From: QIAW01 sp035487295
Lineage (GTDB): Bacteria > Acidobacteriota > Terriglobia > Terriglobales > Acidobacteriaceae
Reading direction: 5' to 3'
DNA length: 64,000 nucleotides
Assembly (NCBI GenBank): GCA_035487295.1
Contig: DATHMH010000013.1
Span: forward strand, 183,282 to 247,281
A program made the position numbers and the translations under genes. Positions 34,861 through 43,817 of this stretch are shown here, in pieces. Below the pieces are notes generated by a model. That model was not told the DNA's origin. It did no database searches and saw only the letters and a list, made by a program, of their open reading frames with translations. The stretch's first letter is position 1; the number at the start of each line of letters is the position of its first letter.

Positions 34861-36177
34861 CTATTTCAACGTGATAAACATGGCGGCGGCCGCCAGGGCC
34901 ATCAGCGCTGCGGTGAGCCATCCCAGCCAGCGCAGAAGCGGCGGGTTGGTGCTTTTCCCCATGATCCTGGCATTACTGGTTGCGAGTACGAGAACAGCAA
35001 TCAGAGGCGGGGCAAGAACTCCATTGATGACGGCCGTCCAGAAAAGCATCTTGACGGAGCTAATGCCGAGTGAATCGAGCGCCAGCCCAACAATTACAGA
35101 AATGCCCAGGACGGCGTAAAACTCCGGGGCACGCTGGGGCTTGGCTTCCAAAGAGGCGCGCCATGTGGCCCCTTCCGCGATGGCATATGCGCTGGAGCCG
35201 GCCAGGACTGGAACCGCCAGCATGCCGGTGCCGATCATGCCCAGGCTGAATAACCAATAGGCGCCATTGCCGGCCAGGGGACGCAGGGCTTCGGCCGCCT
35301 GGCGCGCCGTGGTGATATCGGTGTGTCCATGAACATGCAGGGTCGCGGCAGCGGTAGCGGTAATGAAGTACACGATCAGGTTGGAAAAGAACATGCCCGT
35401 AATTACATCGGTGCGCGAGTCTTCCAGCTCCTTTGGCGTGGCCCCACGGCGGGAACGCAATGTGTGGCGCCCGATAGCGCGCTGCTCCTCAACCTCCTGA
35501 GACGCCTGCCAAAAAAATAGATACGGAGAAATGGTCGTGCCCAGCAGCCCTACCAATGTAGCCAGGTACTCTCCCGACCATTGAATGCGCGGCAGAAAAG
35601 TGTAACGAAGCAGGGTAAGCACGCCCGGATGCACCAGGAATGCGGCTGCAATGTAGCTGAATAGAACCAACGTCAGCCACTTAAAAATCCTCACAATAAA
35701 GTGATACTTAAGCCATACCAGCGAGACCACAATAAAGGCCGCGTAGAGCAAGACCCACAACGGCGTTCTTATGCCGGTGAGCATTTCGGTGGCATCGCTC
35801 ATGCCCGCCAGGTCAGCGCCAATATTAATGGTATTGGCGATGAGAAGAAGCGAGCAGGCGGCCCACAACAGCCAGCGAGGATAATATCGGCGCAGCACTC
35901 CGCCCAAGCCTTCGCCGGAGGCAATGCCCAGGCGAGCGCACATCGTCTGCACCGCAGCCATCAGGGGAAACGAAAAGAGCGCGAACCACAGAGTGGCATA
36001 TCCGAACTGAGCGCCGGCAATGGAAAACGTCGCAATGCCGGAAGGGTCGTCATCGGCGGCGCCGGTTATTAATCCTGGTCCAAGGCACTTGAGCCAGCCT
36101 TTAAGCCTGGGGAACTTCGACAGTTTCTTCTTCCCGGAACGGGAGCTGCTGGGCAGGGTTGCCGATGTTTGCTGCAT
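34861..36177 (-). CDS. NRAMP-family divalent metal transporter with altered metal-site motifs
   Basis: This 438-residue protein has about eleven membrane helices. The TM1 region reads LGPGLITGAADDDPSGIAT, so the canonical DPGN is DPSG at residues 44-47. The TM6 counterpart reads LGTTISPYLFFWQ, so canonical MPH is SPY at 217-219. The Asp ligand is therefore kept, while the Asn, Met and His positions are changed. It belongs to the NRAMP superfamily by overall pattern but is probably not a standard Mn/Fe transporter. A Mg or other hard-ion preference is possible. It is transcribed divergently from the Met/His-rich secreted protein. Confidence 0.86.
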   Translation of the reverse strand: MQQTSATLPSSSRSGKKKLSKFPRLKGWLKCLGPGLITGAADDDPSGIATFSIAGAQFGYATLWFALFSFPLMAAVQTMCARLGIASGEGLGGVLRRYYPRWLLWAACSLLLIANTINIGADLAGMSDATEMLTGIRTPLWVLLYAAFIVVSLVWLKYHFIVRIFKWLTLVLFSYIAAAFLVHPGVLTLLRYTFLPRIQWSGEYLATLVGLLGTTISPYLFFWQASQEVEEQRAIGRHTLRSRRGATPKELEDSRTDVITGMFFSNLIVYFITATAAATLHVHGHTDITTARQAAEALRPLAGNGAYWLFSLGMIGTGMLAVPVLAGSSAYAIAEGATWRASLEAKPQRAPEFYAVLGISVIVGLALDSLGISSVKMLFWTAVINGVLAPPLIAVLVLATSNARIMGKSTNPPLLRWLGWLTAALMALAAAAMFITLK

Positions 36178-36199
36178 TTGCTGAGTTGGATGCGGGAAG

Positions 36200-36320
36200 G
36201 CGGCTCTTGGCCCTTGGCTTTTAGCTCTTAGCCCAATAAATTTCGAGCTGCCGGTGGAGGTCGGGAAATAATCTTTGTGCCCTTGTAGTTCAAACTTTGT
36301 GCCCTTTGTGGTTAAGCCAT
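36200..36320. repeat. Word repeats in the NRAMP upstream region
   Basis: The divergent 232-base gap contains CTTGGCTTTTAGCTCTTAGC and two copies of a TTTGTGCCCTTTGTGG-like word. These belong to the same class of short tandem words as the other gaps. No clear metal-responsive operator or riboswitch was seen. Confidence 0.4.
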
Positions 36321-36409
36321 TACCAAGGTAACGGTAAAATTTTGTAAAAATCCAGGGCGAATAGCCCGCTTCTGTGTTATTTCATTCAGGAAACACAAAG
36401 AGAGGAATG

Positions 36410-37183
36410 ATGAACAGACATACGGTGATTGCTTTGGTTTTTGCCATTCTGACGTTCACTGCGGCAGTACAGGCACAGAAAGCCGATTCCCAGGGAGACA
36501 TGGCGGGCATGGATATGTCCAATTCTTCCGATTCCGGCAAGCAGGCCAGCGGCGATGAGATGGCGCACACCATGAGCTCGATGTCGGGCAAGCACATGGA
36601 CATGGGACCGCACATGAAGATGACCACCCTGCGTCCGGCCAACCCTGACGACCAGAAAAAAGCCGACAAGGTGGTTGAACAGCTTCGCGGCGCGATTGAG
36701 AAATACAAAGACTTCAAGGTCGCCCTCGCCGACGGCTTCCAGATCTTCCAGCCCAACATACCGATGCCGATGAAACACTTCACCAACTACAGTTATGCCT
36801 TTGAAGCGACCCATAAATTCAATCCGCTGCACCCGACTTCCCTGCTCTACGAAAAACATGGCGACGACTACAAGCTGGTGGGCGCAATGTATACCGCGCC
36901 CAAGCGCTTCACTGAAGACGACTTGAACCAGCGCATTCCTTTGAGCGTGGCGCAGTGGCATGAGCACGTGAACCTCTGCCTGCCTCCCAAGGGCGAGGAG
37001 CGCTCCATGCTCAGCAAGAATCCGCGCTTTGGCCTGGCGGGCTCCATTGCCACGCAGCAAGAGTGCGATGCCGCCGGAGGCAAGTTTTACCCCATCATCT
37101 TCAATTGGATGGTGCATGTTTATCCCTATGAAAAGAAGCCGGAGGAAGTCTGGGCTGTCGAGCGCGGCCAGCATCGGGATTAA
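36410..37183 (+). CDS. Secreted Met/His-rich protein of unknown function
   Basis: The start is at the second of two adjacent ATGs (36407/36410), which is better spaced from AGAGGA. The signal peptide MNRHTVIALVFAILTFTAA ends near VQAQ. Residues about 25-75 are rich in Met, His, Asp and Ser (DMAGMDMSNSSDS, HTMSSMSGKHMDMGPHMKM), a composition seen in periplasmic copper-binding proteins. The rest is a compact domain with WHEHVNLCLPPK and FYPIIFNWMVHVYPYE. The family looks conserved but I cannot name it. Its divergent position from a metal transporter supports a metal-related role, which is inference only. Confidence 0.78.
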   Translation: MNRHTVIALVFAILTFTAAVQAQKADSQGDMAGMDMSNSSDSGKQASGDEMAHTMSSMSGKHMDMGPHMKMTTLRPANPDDQKKADKVVEQLRGAIEKYKDFKVALADGFQIFQPNIPMPMKHFTNYSYAFEATHKFNPLHPTSLLYEKHGDDYKLVGAMYTAPKRFTEDDLNQRIPLSVAQWHEHVNLCLPPKGEERSMLSKNPRFGLAGSIATQQECDAAGGKFYPIIFNWMVHVYPYEKKPEEVWAVERGQHRD

Positions 37184-37255
37184 CAGTCAGCATTCAGCAT
37201 TCACCACTGAATAATTGACTCATTGACTCACTGGGTCATTGAATCATTGAATGCG
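37184..37255. repeat. Word repeats downstream of the Met/His-rich gene
   Basis: Two copies of CAGCATTCAGCATTC-type words are followed by four copies of ATTGAYTCATTGRATCATTG. The tract begins immediately after the stop codon. No inverse arm was found within the following 140 bases. Confidence 0.45.
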
Positions 37256-37395
37256 AAGGAGCGCGGGGACTGGGAAAGTTCGATCTAAAGAAGCGAAGCG
37301 ATCCCAACTGGCAAAATGAGACAATAAAGACTTGCATGTAAGTTTCGCTGCGGCTTGTTGCTGATTGGAATGCTGAGAACGCGAGGCCACATCTT

Positions 37396-38400
37396 TTGGA
37401 CGAAATCTCGAACTCCCACCTTCCCGCGCCGCCAGGTGAACCTCTATCCAGCCCACCGGCGACTCCGGCTCATCCTATTCATAATATTTTTATTGGCCCC
37501 AACGGCCTGCGCGCCGGCTGGCGCGGGCTGATTTTCCTGGCGCTCTTCGTCATCACGCTTTTTTTTGTTTCGATTTGTTTTGTAACGATTGCTCCTTCTT
37601 TTTTTCAGCGACATCGCTTCTTGTCGCCGGCCCTGATAATTGCCAATGAGGTGCTCTACCTTATGGCCTTGTTTTTTGTTTTGTTTGTCATCAGCCGGCT
37701 CGAACACCGCTCCATTGGTTCCTACGGCCTGCCGGCGCAGCACGCATTCAAGAGCACCTTCTGGGCGGGAGCGGCTGTGGGCTTTGTTTCCCTGACGCTG
37801 TTGCTGCTGGCAATCCGCACCCTTCATGGCTTCTACTTTGGTTCTATCGCGCTCTCAGGCCGTGCGTTGCTGCACTTTACAGTGCTCTGGGCGATTGCCT
37901 TCCTCATGGTGGGCATCTCGGAAGAATATATCTTTCGGGGCTATATGCAGTTCGTGCTCACCCAAGGCATAGGCTTCTGGCCCGCCGCGATTGTGACTTC
38001 ACTGCTTTTCGGATTGGTGCATAAAACCAACCAAGGCGAATCCCTGGCCGGTCTGGCCGCGGTGGTGGCTGTGGGCCTGTTATTCTGCCTCACCCTGCGC
38101 CGCACCGGGAACCTGTGGTTCGCTGTCGGCTTTCACGCTGCCTGGGATTACGCCCAGACCTTTGTCTATGGCGTGCCTGACAGCGGCGAGCCGGGGATCG
38201 GGCATCTGTTCAACTCGCGCCTTGAAGGCCCAGGATGGCTGACCGGCGGCTCGGTCGGTCCCGAGGGCAGTTGGCTCTCTTTCGTGGTGCTCGCGCTCGC
38301 GGCTTTGTTTGTGGCGTGGCTATATCCGGAAACAAAGTATCCGGAGCCGGAAACGGCAAGCGCGTCTTCGAATCCCGGCCCGGCTCCGGTCATGAATTGA
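37396..38400 (+). CDS. CPBP-family intramembrane glutamic endopeptidase
   Basis: This 334-residue protein has about eight helices and a Pro-rich cytoplasmic N terminus. The Abi/CPBP motifs are in order: SEEYIFRGYMQFVL (EExxxR, about residue 176), FGLVHKTNQGES (about residue 211, carrying the motif 2 His) and VGFHAAWDYAQ (about residue 243, motif 3). The TTG at 37396 is taken as start, and the exact start is uncertain. Relatives of this family process prenylated proteins in eukaryotes and bacteriocin-immunity or regulated substrates in bacteria. No substrate candidate is adjacent. Confidence 0.82.
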   Translation: MDEISNSHLPAPPGEPLSSPPATPAHPIHNIFIGPNGLRAGWRGLIFLALFVITLFFVSICFVTIAPSFFQRHRFLSPALIIANEVLYLMALFFVLFVISRLEHRSIGSYGLPAQHAFKSTFWAGAAVGFVSLTLLLLAIRTLHGFYFGSIALSGRALLHFTVLWAIAFLMVGISEEYIFRGYMQFVLTQGIGFWPAAIVTSLLFGLVHKTNQGESLAGLAAVVAVGLLFCLTLRRTGNLWFAVGFHAAWDYAQTFVYGVPDSGEPGIGHLFNSRLEGPGWLTGGSVGPEGSWLSFVVLALAALFVAWLYPETKYPEPETASASSNPGPAPVMN

Positions 38401-38500
38401 ATTTACCCGGTAGCGTTCATTTCAACATCAAGCCTGGCCAGCGCTGAAACATTCCAACATTCGTCTCCGCCCTGCGCCAACTGAAAACCGAAAACTGCTT

Positions 38501-39082
38501 CTAGTTGTCGTCGTTAATGATGATGTGCGGATCGCCCCGCTTGCCGTCCTGCCATTTGAAGTGGGTTTTGTATTCGCATTGATAATGGCCGGCCAGCGGG
38601 TTGGCCAATCCCGACGAAATCACATCGTGCCACTCTTCGGTGTCGTCATCTTTAAAGTCATTATCAAACGCCTGCTTGGGGCAGTTGGGATTCTGGCCTG
38701 CCCTCAGTTCGACCCCCGTGACATGAAAGCCCATGCCGCCACCCTTGTGCCAGAGAAGCGACTCATGCTTGTTCACAGAAATATAAATGGGCTTATCGGG
38801 ACCCATCTTGCCTTCGTTTTCAGGACGATGCCGGGTCACATCGTAGTAGCAAATCTGTCCGCGCTTGCCCTTGTTCAGGATTTTGCAGCCGGCCTCTTCC
38901 GACATCAATCCCAGAACGGGGGAGGCGGCCTGCGTCATCTTCTTTTTTCCCGTGGTAGATCGCCGCCTGGCTGCTGGTTTTTGTGGCGGCGCCGGTTGGG
39001 TTTGTGGTTGTTGTGCCTGCGCCGGCATCCATAGTGCCAGGGCCAGCGCAAGCCAGACGAAAGTGGCCAGAGGTTTTTTCAC
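38501..39082 (-). CDS. Secreted protein of unknown function
   Basis: This 193-residue protein has a signal peptide (MKKPLATFVWLALALALWMP, cleavage near AQA). A Gln/Pro and Lys/Arg-rich linker follows to about residue 55. A small domain then contains four Cys (GCKIL, GQICYYD, NPNCPKQ, HYQCEYK) that could form two disulfides, and His/Trp positions (LWHKGGGMGFHVTG, EEWHDVISSG). The domain looks like a cupredoxin-sized beta fold, but I do not recognise a family. Confidence 0.7.
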   Translation of the reverse strand: MKKPLATFVWLALALALWMPAQAQQPQTQPAPPQKPAARRRSTTGKKKMTQAASPVLGLMSEEAGCKILNKGKRGQICYYDVTRHRPENEGKMGPDKPIYISVNKHESLLWHKGGGMGFHVTGVELRAGQNPNCPKQAFDNDFKDDDTEEWHDVISSGLANPLAGHYQCEYKTHFKWQDGKRGDPHIIINDDN

Positions 39083-39284
39083 GAATCAGCTCTCCTGTTT
39101 TTGCCGGATGAGCACAGGTCCAGAAAGGCTGCGGCGGCTCTCCGGCTGTATTGTGAAATCGTAGGTTTCGCCATTTTCGTTCCGCATGGGCGGCAATGCA
39201 AGAAAAAATTGCGCGGCAACGCTTATACTTACGGTACGTGCCGCTTCAGCCCTTAAAAACCACACGGGAGAGATTCGCAACCGC

Positions 39285-40343
39285 ATGAGCGCCGACGCAA
39301 CTACCAAAACGCAATCTCAAACTCCAGCCGCAAACGCGAAAGCCACGGAAGCTGCAGGCAAACCGGCCGGCGCGCCCGAATCAAAGGCCGAATCAAAGCC
39401 CAAAGCAAAACCCAACCCCGGCCCCTTTCCCGATTTGAGCATCCGATTTTCCGGCATCGCCCTGAAGAATCCGATCATTGCCGCCAGCGGGACCTTTGGC
39501 TACGGCATCGAATTTGAAGATATCGTCAGCCTGGAGAAGCTGGGGGGCTTCGTGAGCAAAGGGCTTTCGCGTGAACCCATGCCCGGCAATCCGCCGCCGC
39601 GCATCTTTGAGACCGCCGCCGGCATGCTCAACTCCATCGGGCTGCAGAATATCGGCGCCCGCGCCTTTGTGGAAGAAAAACTTCCCCTGCTGCGCAAGAA
39701 GAAAGATGTCGTGGTGATCTGCAACGTCTTTGGGTATACCCGCCAGGATTATGAAGCAGTCATCCGCATCCTCAACGAAGGCGAAGGCATCGCGGCTTAT
39801 GAACTGAATGTCTCATGCCCGAACACATCACACGGCGGCATCAGCTTTGGCAGCGACCCGGTGCTGCTGGAAGAAGTTGTGGTTTCGGCCAAGAACGCCG
39901 CTCATCCCCGCCCGGTGATCGTGAAGCTCTCGCCCAACGTAACCAGCATTCCGCGCATGGCCCACGCCGCGCAAAACGCCGGCGCCGACGCCATCTCGCT
40001 GGTCAACACCTTTGTCGCCATGGCCATCGATGCCGAGACGCGCAAGCCGCGCATCTCCAACATCACCGCCGGCCTCAGCGGCCCTGCCATCAAGCCCATT
40101 GCCCTGCGCATGGTGTATGAAGCCGCCCATTCGGTGGATATCCCGGTCATCGGCCTGGGCGGCATCTCCACCGCCGAAGACGTGATTGAATTCATGCTCG
40201 CCGGCGCCGCCGCCGTGCAGGTAGGCACCGCCAACTATTGGGACCCCTGCGCCACGGAAAAAATCGTAGAAGGAGTGCGCGCCTGGTGCATCGAGCACCG
40301 GGTGGAGAGGGTCACGGATTTGATTGGGGGACTCGAAACGTAG
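39285..40343 (+). CDS. pyrD: Dihydroorotate dehydrogenase, class 1 (catalytic subunit)
   Basis: ATG 39285 is chosen; an in-frame ATG at 39186 would add 33 unlikely residues. The protein is 352 residues with an Ala/Lys/Pro-rich N-terminal tail of about 45 residues before the barrel. Motifs: KNPIIAASGTFGYG (substrate/FMN), GLSREPMPGNPPPRI, NVSCPNTSHGG with the catalytic Cys typical of class 1, VKLSPNV, NTF, and the phosphate-binding GLGGIST and GAAAVQVGTA. Class 1B enzymes use a PyrK partner and NAD, but pyrK is not adjacent. It performs the fourth step of pyrimidine synthesis. Confidence 0.93.
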   Translation: MSADATTKTQSQTPAANAKATEAAGKPAGAPESKAESKPKAKPNPGPFPDLSIRFSGIALKNPIIAASGTFGYGIEFEDIVSLEKLGGFVSKGLSREPMPGNPPPRIFETAAGMLNSIGLQNIGARAFVEEKLPLLRKKKDVVVICNVFGYTRQDYEAVIRILNEGEGIAAYELNVSCPNTSHGGISFGSDPVLLEEVVVSAKNAAHPRPVIVKLSPNVTSIPRMAHAAQNAGADAISLVNTFVAMAIDAETRKPRISNITAGLSGPAIKPIALRMVYEAAHSVDIPVIGLGGISTAEDVIEFMLAGAAAVQVGTANYWDPCATEKIVEGVRAWCIEHRVERVTDLIGGLET

Positions 40344-40434
40344 ATTGACGATTTACGAATTACGATTGACGATTTATTGAATCCTGCATGGGTTCAAGTC
40401 AATCGGCAATCGTAAATCATCAATCGAAAATTTC
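40343..40434. repeat. Inverted repeat of ATTACGATTGACG words between pyrD and dinB
   Basis: The left arm repeats GATTGACGATTTACGAATTA and then GATTGACGATTTATTGAA. The right arm, read in reverse complement, is GATTGATGATTTACGATTG then CCGATTGACTTGAA. The loop is about 12 bases. The element touches both stop codons of the convergent genes, so it could serve as a bidirectional terminator. Confidence 0.7.
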
Positions 40435-40917
40435 TTATCTTTCAGACTTTTTAAGAATCGCAATCTGCCCGGCGTGGTACAGATTGTGCTGGATGAGGCC
40501 GTGCAATGTGTAATACACGGTGTGGTCGCGTCCGGGGACTTTGTTTGGCAGATCGGCATCGGTAAGGGTTGAGGTTTTTTGCACCAGCTTTTTGTGCCCA
40601 TTCTTCAGCGATTGCAGCGCCTCTTCCCATGCCCGTTCGCTGTTATCGCTGACCGGCGGCCAGTCCTGCTCGCCGGTCAGATCAACCGCCTCTCCGTTGA
40701 GCCGCTTCAGTACCGCTTCCTGCCAGGCGGCAACATGCAGCGCGATCTCCCAAATGCTGTGCGCATGGGTAATCGGCTTGGCGGCGGCGTGATCAACATG
40801 AATATCTTCCACCAGTTCCATCAGCGAAGGCCCGTGCCAGGCTCCGCCTTCAAAGGCTTGCTCCAGCATCTGCTGAATGCGGGCGACGGCGGTGCGAGAA
40901 TGAGCGTCGGCAGGCAT
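40435..40917 (-). CDS. DinB-family protein
   Basis: This 160-residue protein starts at ATG 40917 (MPADAHSRTAVARIQQ). The in-frame sequence before it is translated repeat (RTRNLKLETRN). The DinB helices are clear: WHGPSLMELVEDIHVDHAAA, HAHSIWEIALHVAAWQEAVLKRL with the first metal His pair, and YYTLHGLIQHNLYHAGQIAILK with the last two His. The three-His nickel/zinc site (H in ALHVAAW, H..Y/H..G near the end) appears intact. It is likely a small metal-dependent hydrolase or thiol transferase. Confidence 0.85.
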   Translation of the reverse strand: MPADAHSRTAVARIQQMLEQAFEGGAWHGPSLMELVEDIHVDHAAAKPITHAHSIWEIALHVAAWQEAVLKRLNGEAVDLTGEQDWPPVSDNSERAWEEALQSLKNGHKKLVQKTSTLTDADLPNKVPGRDHTVYYTLHGLIQHNLYHAGQIAILKKSER

Positions 40918-40922
40918 AAAAG

Positions 40923-41071
40923 AAGTTTCGAGTTTCAAAAAGCAGTTTCGAGTTTCCAGTTTCAAGTTTCGAGTTCTGGTTTCAAAATCTACGGGCTCCT
41001 CTACCTGCCCCGTCATGCCGTGGGCGGTTTATGCCTTTTCTTGCTTGAAACTAGAAACTTGAAACTCGAAA
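40923..41071. repeat. Inverted repeat of AGTTTCGAGTTTC words
   Basis: The left arm (40923-40985) carries five imperfect copies of AGTTTCRAGTTTC. The right arm (41043-41073) carries three inverse copies (GAAACTAGAAACTTGAAACT). About 55 bases of unrelated sequence lie between. It separates the dinB start from the end of the next minus-strand gene. Confidence 0.7.
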
Positions 41072-41500
41072 CTATTCCGGCTTCAACGGCAGCCGTTCAC
41101 GGATTTCCGGAGGGAGTTTCTCATGCACCCGGCGGGCGCCCTCTTTGGCGGCGCCGATCAGCATGACCGGCACCGGCGTAGCCACGGCCACAATGACCCA
41201 CATCAGGCTGGAGAACAGAAACCCTCCCAGGGCAATCACTTCCAGGATCACGGCGTGGCTGGGCGAATAATGGCGCACCAGGCCGAATGCAATGAGGAAA
41301 ATTCCGGCGGAAATGGTGGCGATGGTGATGAGTCCAAAATCGATCACGCGATGCAACAAGCGCTTGGCGTGGCAGTGCTGGCATTGCGCCAGGTGCTCTT
41401 CGTAGTCGCCGCGCATCTCTGGCACGATGCCGCTGATATCGTAGCGCCACCCTGCCAGAATGCGTCCGACAACTCGATCTGTGCATTGATGTTTGGCCAT
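41072..41500 (-). CDS. Small membrane protein with N-terminal Cys/His cluster
   Basis: This 142-residue protein has CTDR...HLAQCQHCHAKRLLHR in its first 50 residues, a possible zinc-binding zinc-finger of the anti-sigma type (H...C..CH). Two membrane helices follow (about 55-75 and 85-110; FGLITIATISAGIFLIAFGL, VIALGGFLFSSLMWVIVAVA), then a basic tail ending ERLPLKPE. It could be an anti-sigma-like regulator, but no sigma factor gene is adjacent and the function is unknown. Confidence 0.7.
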   Translation of the reverse strand: MAKHQCTDRVVGRILAGWRYDISGIVPEMRGDYEEHLAQCQHCHAKRLLHRVIDFGLITIATISAGIFLIAFGLVRHYSPSHAVILEVIALGGFLFSSLMWVIVAVATPVPVMLIGAAKEGARRVHEKLPPEIRERLPLKPE

Positions 41501-41532
41501 TGCTGTTGAACCGGCTAGAGTGATTGATGATG

Positions 41533-42345
41533 TTACAGGCTTAAAGTTTCTAAAGGTTGCTCCTGCGAGGCCAGCAGCAAGCGCCGTTGAAATAAATTAG
41601 CATGCCGGCCGAGCGCCTGCTCCGCCACCTTGCGCGCAATTTCGGGGTGATTATTCTGCTCCGAAAGATGCGCCAGGATCAGGAACTCCGCCCCTCCATC
41701 ATAATCTTTGCGGAAAAATTCTGCGAGAGCCTCATTGGAAAGATGACCGTCGCGGGAAGAGATGCGCTGCTTCACCGACCAGGGATAAATCCCGTTCCGT
41801 AACATCTCCACGTCGTGGTTCGATTCAATCATCAGAATGTCGCATCGGCGGAGGTGCTCTTTCACGTTTGCGCTCAGGTATCCCAGGTCGGTCACCAGCC
41901 CAATCTTCACTCCTTCGATTTTGAAGGCGAAGCCTACAGGGTCCACAGCGTCGTGCGGAATGGTAAAGGGCATGATCCCGATATCGCCGATCTGGAAGCT
42001 GCGGCCGGCTTCGAAGAACTGCCGCCGCTCCAGGTCGCGCGCTTGCTCGCCGACGCGCTTGGCTTCGTGTTTGATCAGGCGAAACCATGCGTTGTGAGTC
42101 GGCCCGGTCATGTAAACCGGCACTTTCAATTTACGGGCCAGCACCGCCAGGCCGCCGACGTGATCATTGTGCTCGTGGGTGATGACAATCGCGCTCAACG
42201 ACTCGGGATCTTCACCTGTCTTTTGCATGCGCTTCAGAATTTCCCGGCATGAAAGGCCGGCATCCACCAGGATGCGGGTTGAAGAAGAGGCCACCACAGC
42301 GCTGTTTCCTTTGCTGCCACTGGCCAATACTGTGACGCGAACCAT
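41533..42345 (-). CDS. MBL-fold metallo-hydrolase (YycJ/WalJ type)
   Basis: This 270-residue protein has the metal motif THEHNDHVGG at residues 54-63 (HxHxDH), preceded by the family opening VTVLASGSKGNSAVVASSSTRILVDAG and followed by IPHDAVDPVGFAF, GLVTDLG, ESNHD and HLSNEAL. This order and the SGSKGNS opening fit the YycJ/WalJ group, exonuclease-like hydrolases associated with cell wall or DNA repair. No walKR genes lie nearby. It ends 32 bases after the start of the small membrane protein gene downstream. Confidence 0.9.
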   Translation of the reverse strand: MVRVTVLASGSKGNSAVVASSSTRILVDAGLSCREILKRMQKTGEDPESLSAIVITHEHNDHVGGLAVLARKLKVPVYMTGPTHNAWFRLIKHEAKRVGEQARDLERRQFFEAGRSFQIGDIGIMPFTIPHDAVDPVGFAFKIEGVKIGLVTDLGYLSANVKEHLRRCDILMIESNHDVEMLRNGIYPWSVKQRISSRDGHLSNEALAEFFRKDYDGGAEFLILAHLSEQNNHPEIARKVAEQALGRHANLFQRRLLLASQEQPLETLSL

Positions 42346-42470
42346 TGCAGTGCAGCATAGCGGGAATTGAGCTTTCGCGATAGTAACAAATTAGTTAACA
42401 GCGTACTATCTCCAAGCAACTAAGTTTCATAGGCACGTATGGGAGTAGTCTAGAATCCATAAACTCCCAA

Positions 42471-43775
42471 ATGTTCGGTAAGTTCGCCAAACCCGCGTTG
42501 ATTCTCTTTTGCCTGCCCGGGCCGCTCTGCGCCTTTCCACCCGAAGCGCAAAAGGGAAATCCCTGGATTGAGGTGTCCGCAGTCAAGACTGCTCCCGTAT
42601 TTCGATATCAGGCCCAGTTAGTGGACCACGAACTTCATATCCGCGTTCAAACTGCGGCCACCTCCCCGCTGGAGAATTGGATTCTGCGCTTCTGGATTGC
42701 TGATCCGCGCATGGTGGTAGAAAAGGCCGCGATCCTCACTAATCTCAGGGAAAATTTGAAAGATTACCGCGACCGGATCGCCAGCGATGAGACCAATGAC
42801 TGCCAGAAAAAAGCCATGCGCACTTTCGTGAAAGATATCAGGGAGCAGATCGGGAAATTTCAGGACTATGATCCATACCTGCATTGGACAGTGCATGGAA
42901 AGGAGTCTGCAACTACTCCGGTTTCGATTCCACCGCCCACCTCGCATTACACACAGGGCCCTGATTACAGCGAATTCGAAGGGAGCATCTCTCTGGACCA
43001 GGGGTTCGACCTGAGAAATCCCAAACTGATTGGCGTAACCATCGGAATTGCCCTGATGTCGCCAGATGCACCCCCATTGCCGCAACCGCTCCGTGTGTCA
43101 CGAGTCAAATTTTCTGCTGCCATTTATCCTGCATCCATCTCGAAAGAGCTGCAATCACAATCTCGCCTGGTGCCTGATTCGATTCTGCAGTACAAACCAA
43201 CCGGCTACTCGCTGGCGGTCCTGGGGATGGCTAACCAGCTGGGATGTTTTGGCTATGACGGTGTCTATAACGTTCCCGCTTTCTGGGAAAAGCTGGAATT
43301 AAAGAACTTGTCGCGCAATCCCGATATCAGGCTCTATGGGTATGAATATAAGCTGCTCATCGCCGATACGAGTCGTGCGGAGATACTGGATATCAAAAAT
43401 TACGTCACATCCGACAGTGGCCAGGAGTACGAACTCCTCGATTTCGCGCCTCGCAAACACCACACATATCTACTTTTGCAGGTCTCTGGACCGTCCCGTC
43501 ATCTGGGCGGCTCCAGTATGTGTGGGGCGGGCATGGAAACTGACGTCGTCTGGCTACAGCTTAGCAAGAGCTGGAGAATTGAGAAGGGGCAGAGCGAAAA
43601 TATCGACTCGTGTTTCCACAGTACAGAGGTCATGGAAGAGGGGGCCTGGAAAAACAAACAATGGGAAGTTACAACTGACGATTTTCAGGACAGCCTGGAA
43701 AAGCAGGTAATCTATGACTCCGTTCATCCTGAGACTGCGCTACGGGTTTCATCCAAGCCTCTAAAAGAGAAATAG
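42471..43775 (+). CDS. Secreted protein of unknown function
   Basis: This 434-residue protein has a short signal peptide (MFGKFAKPALILFCLPGPLC, cleavage near CAF). The mature part is beta-rich with scattered Cys (ANDCQKK, QLGCFGYD, MCGAGMETD, DSCFHS) and no catalytic motif. A region at about 90-130 (LRENLKDYRDRIASDETND) is helical. No ribosome binding site is evident before the ATG, so the start may be elsewhere. I do not recognise the family. Confidence 0.65.
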   Translation: MFGKFAKPALILFCLPGPLCAFPPEAQKGNPWIEVSAVKTAPVFRYQAQLVDHELHIRVQTAATSPLENWILRFWIADPRMVVEKAAILTNLRENLKDYRDRIASDETNDCQKKAMRTFVKDIREQIGKFQDYDPYLHWTVHGKESATTPVSIPPPTSHYTQGPDYSEFEGSISLDQGFDLRNPKLIGVTIGIALMSPDAPPLPQPLRVSRVKFSAAIYPASISKELQSQSRLVPDSILQYKPTGYSLAVLGMANQLGCFGYDGVYNVPAFWEKLELKNLSRNPDIRLYGYEYKLLIADTSRAEILDIKNYVTSDSGQEYELLDFAPRKHHTYLLLQVSGPSRHLGGSSMCGAGMETDVVWLQLSKSWRIEKGQSENIDSCFHSTEVMEEGAWKNKQWEVTTDDFQDSLEKQVIYDSVHPETALRVSSKPLKEK

Positions 43776-43817
43776 ATACTGGTTAGCGAGCAGAACGACC
43801 AAACATTCGATCCGACT

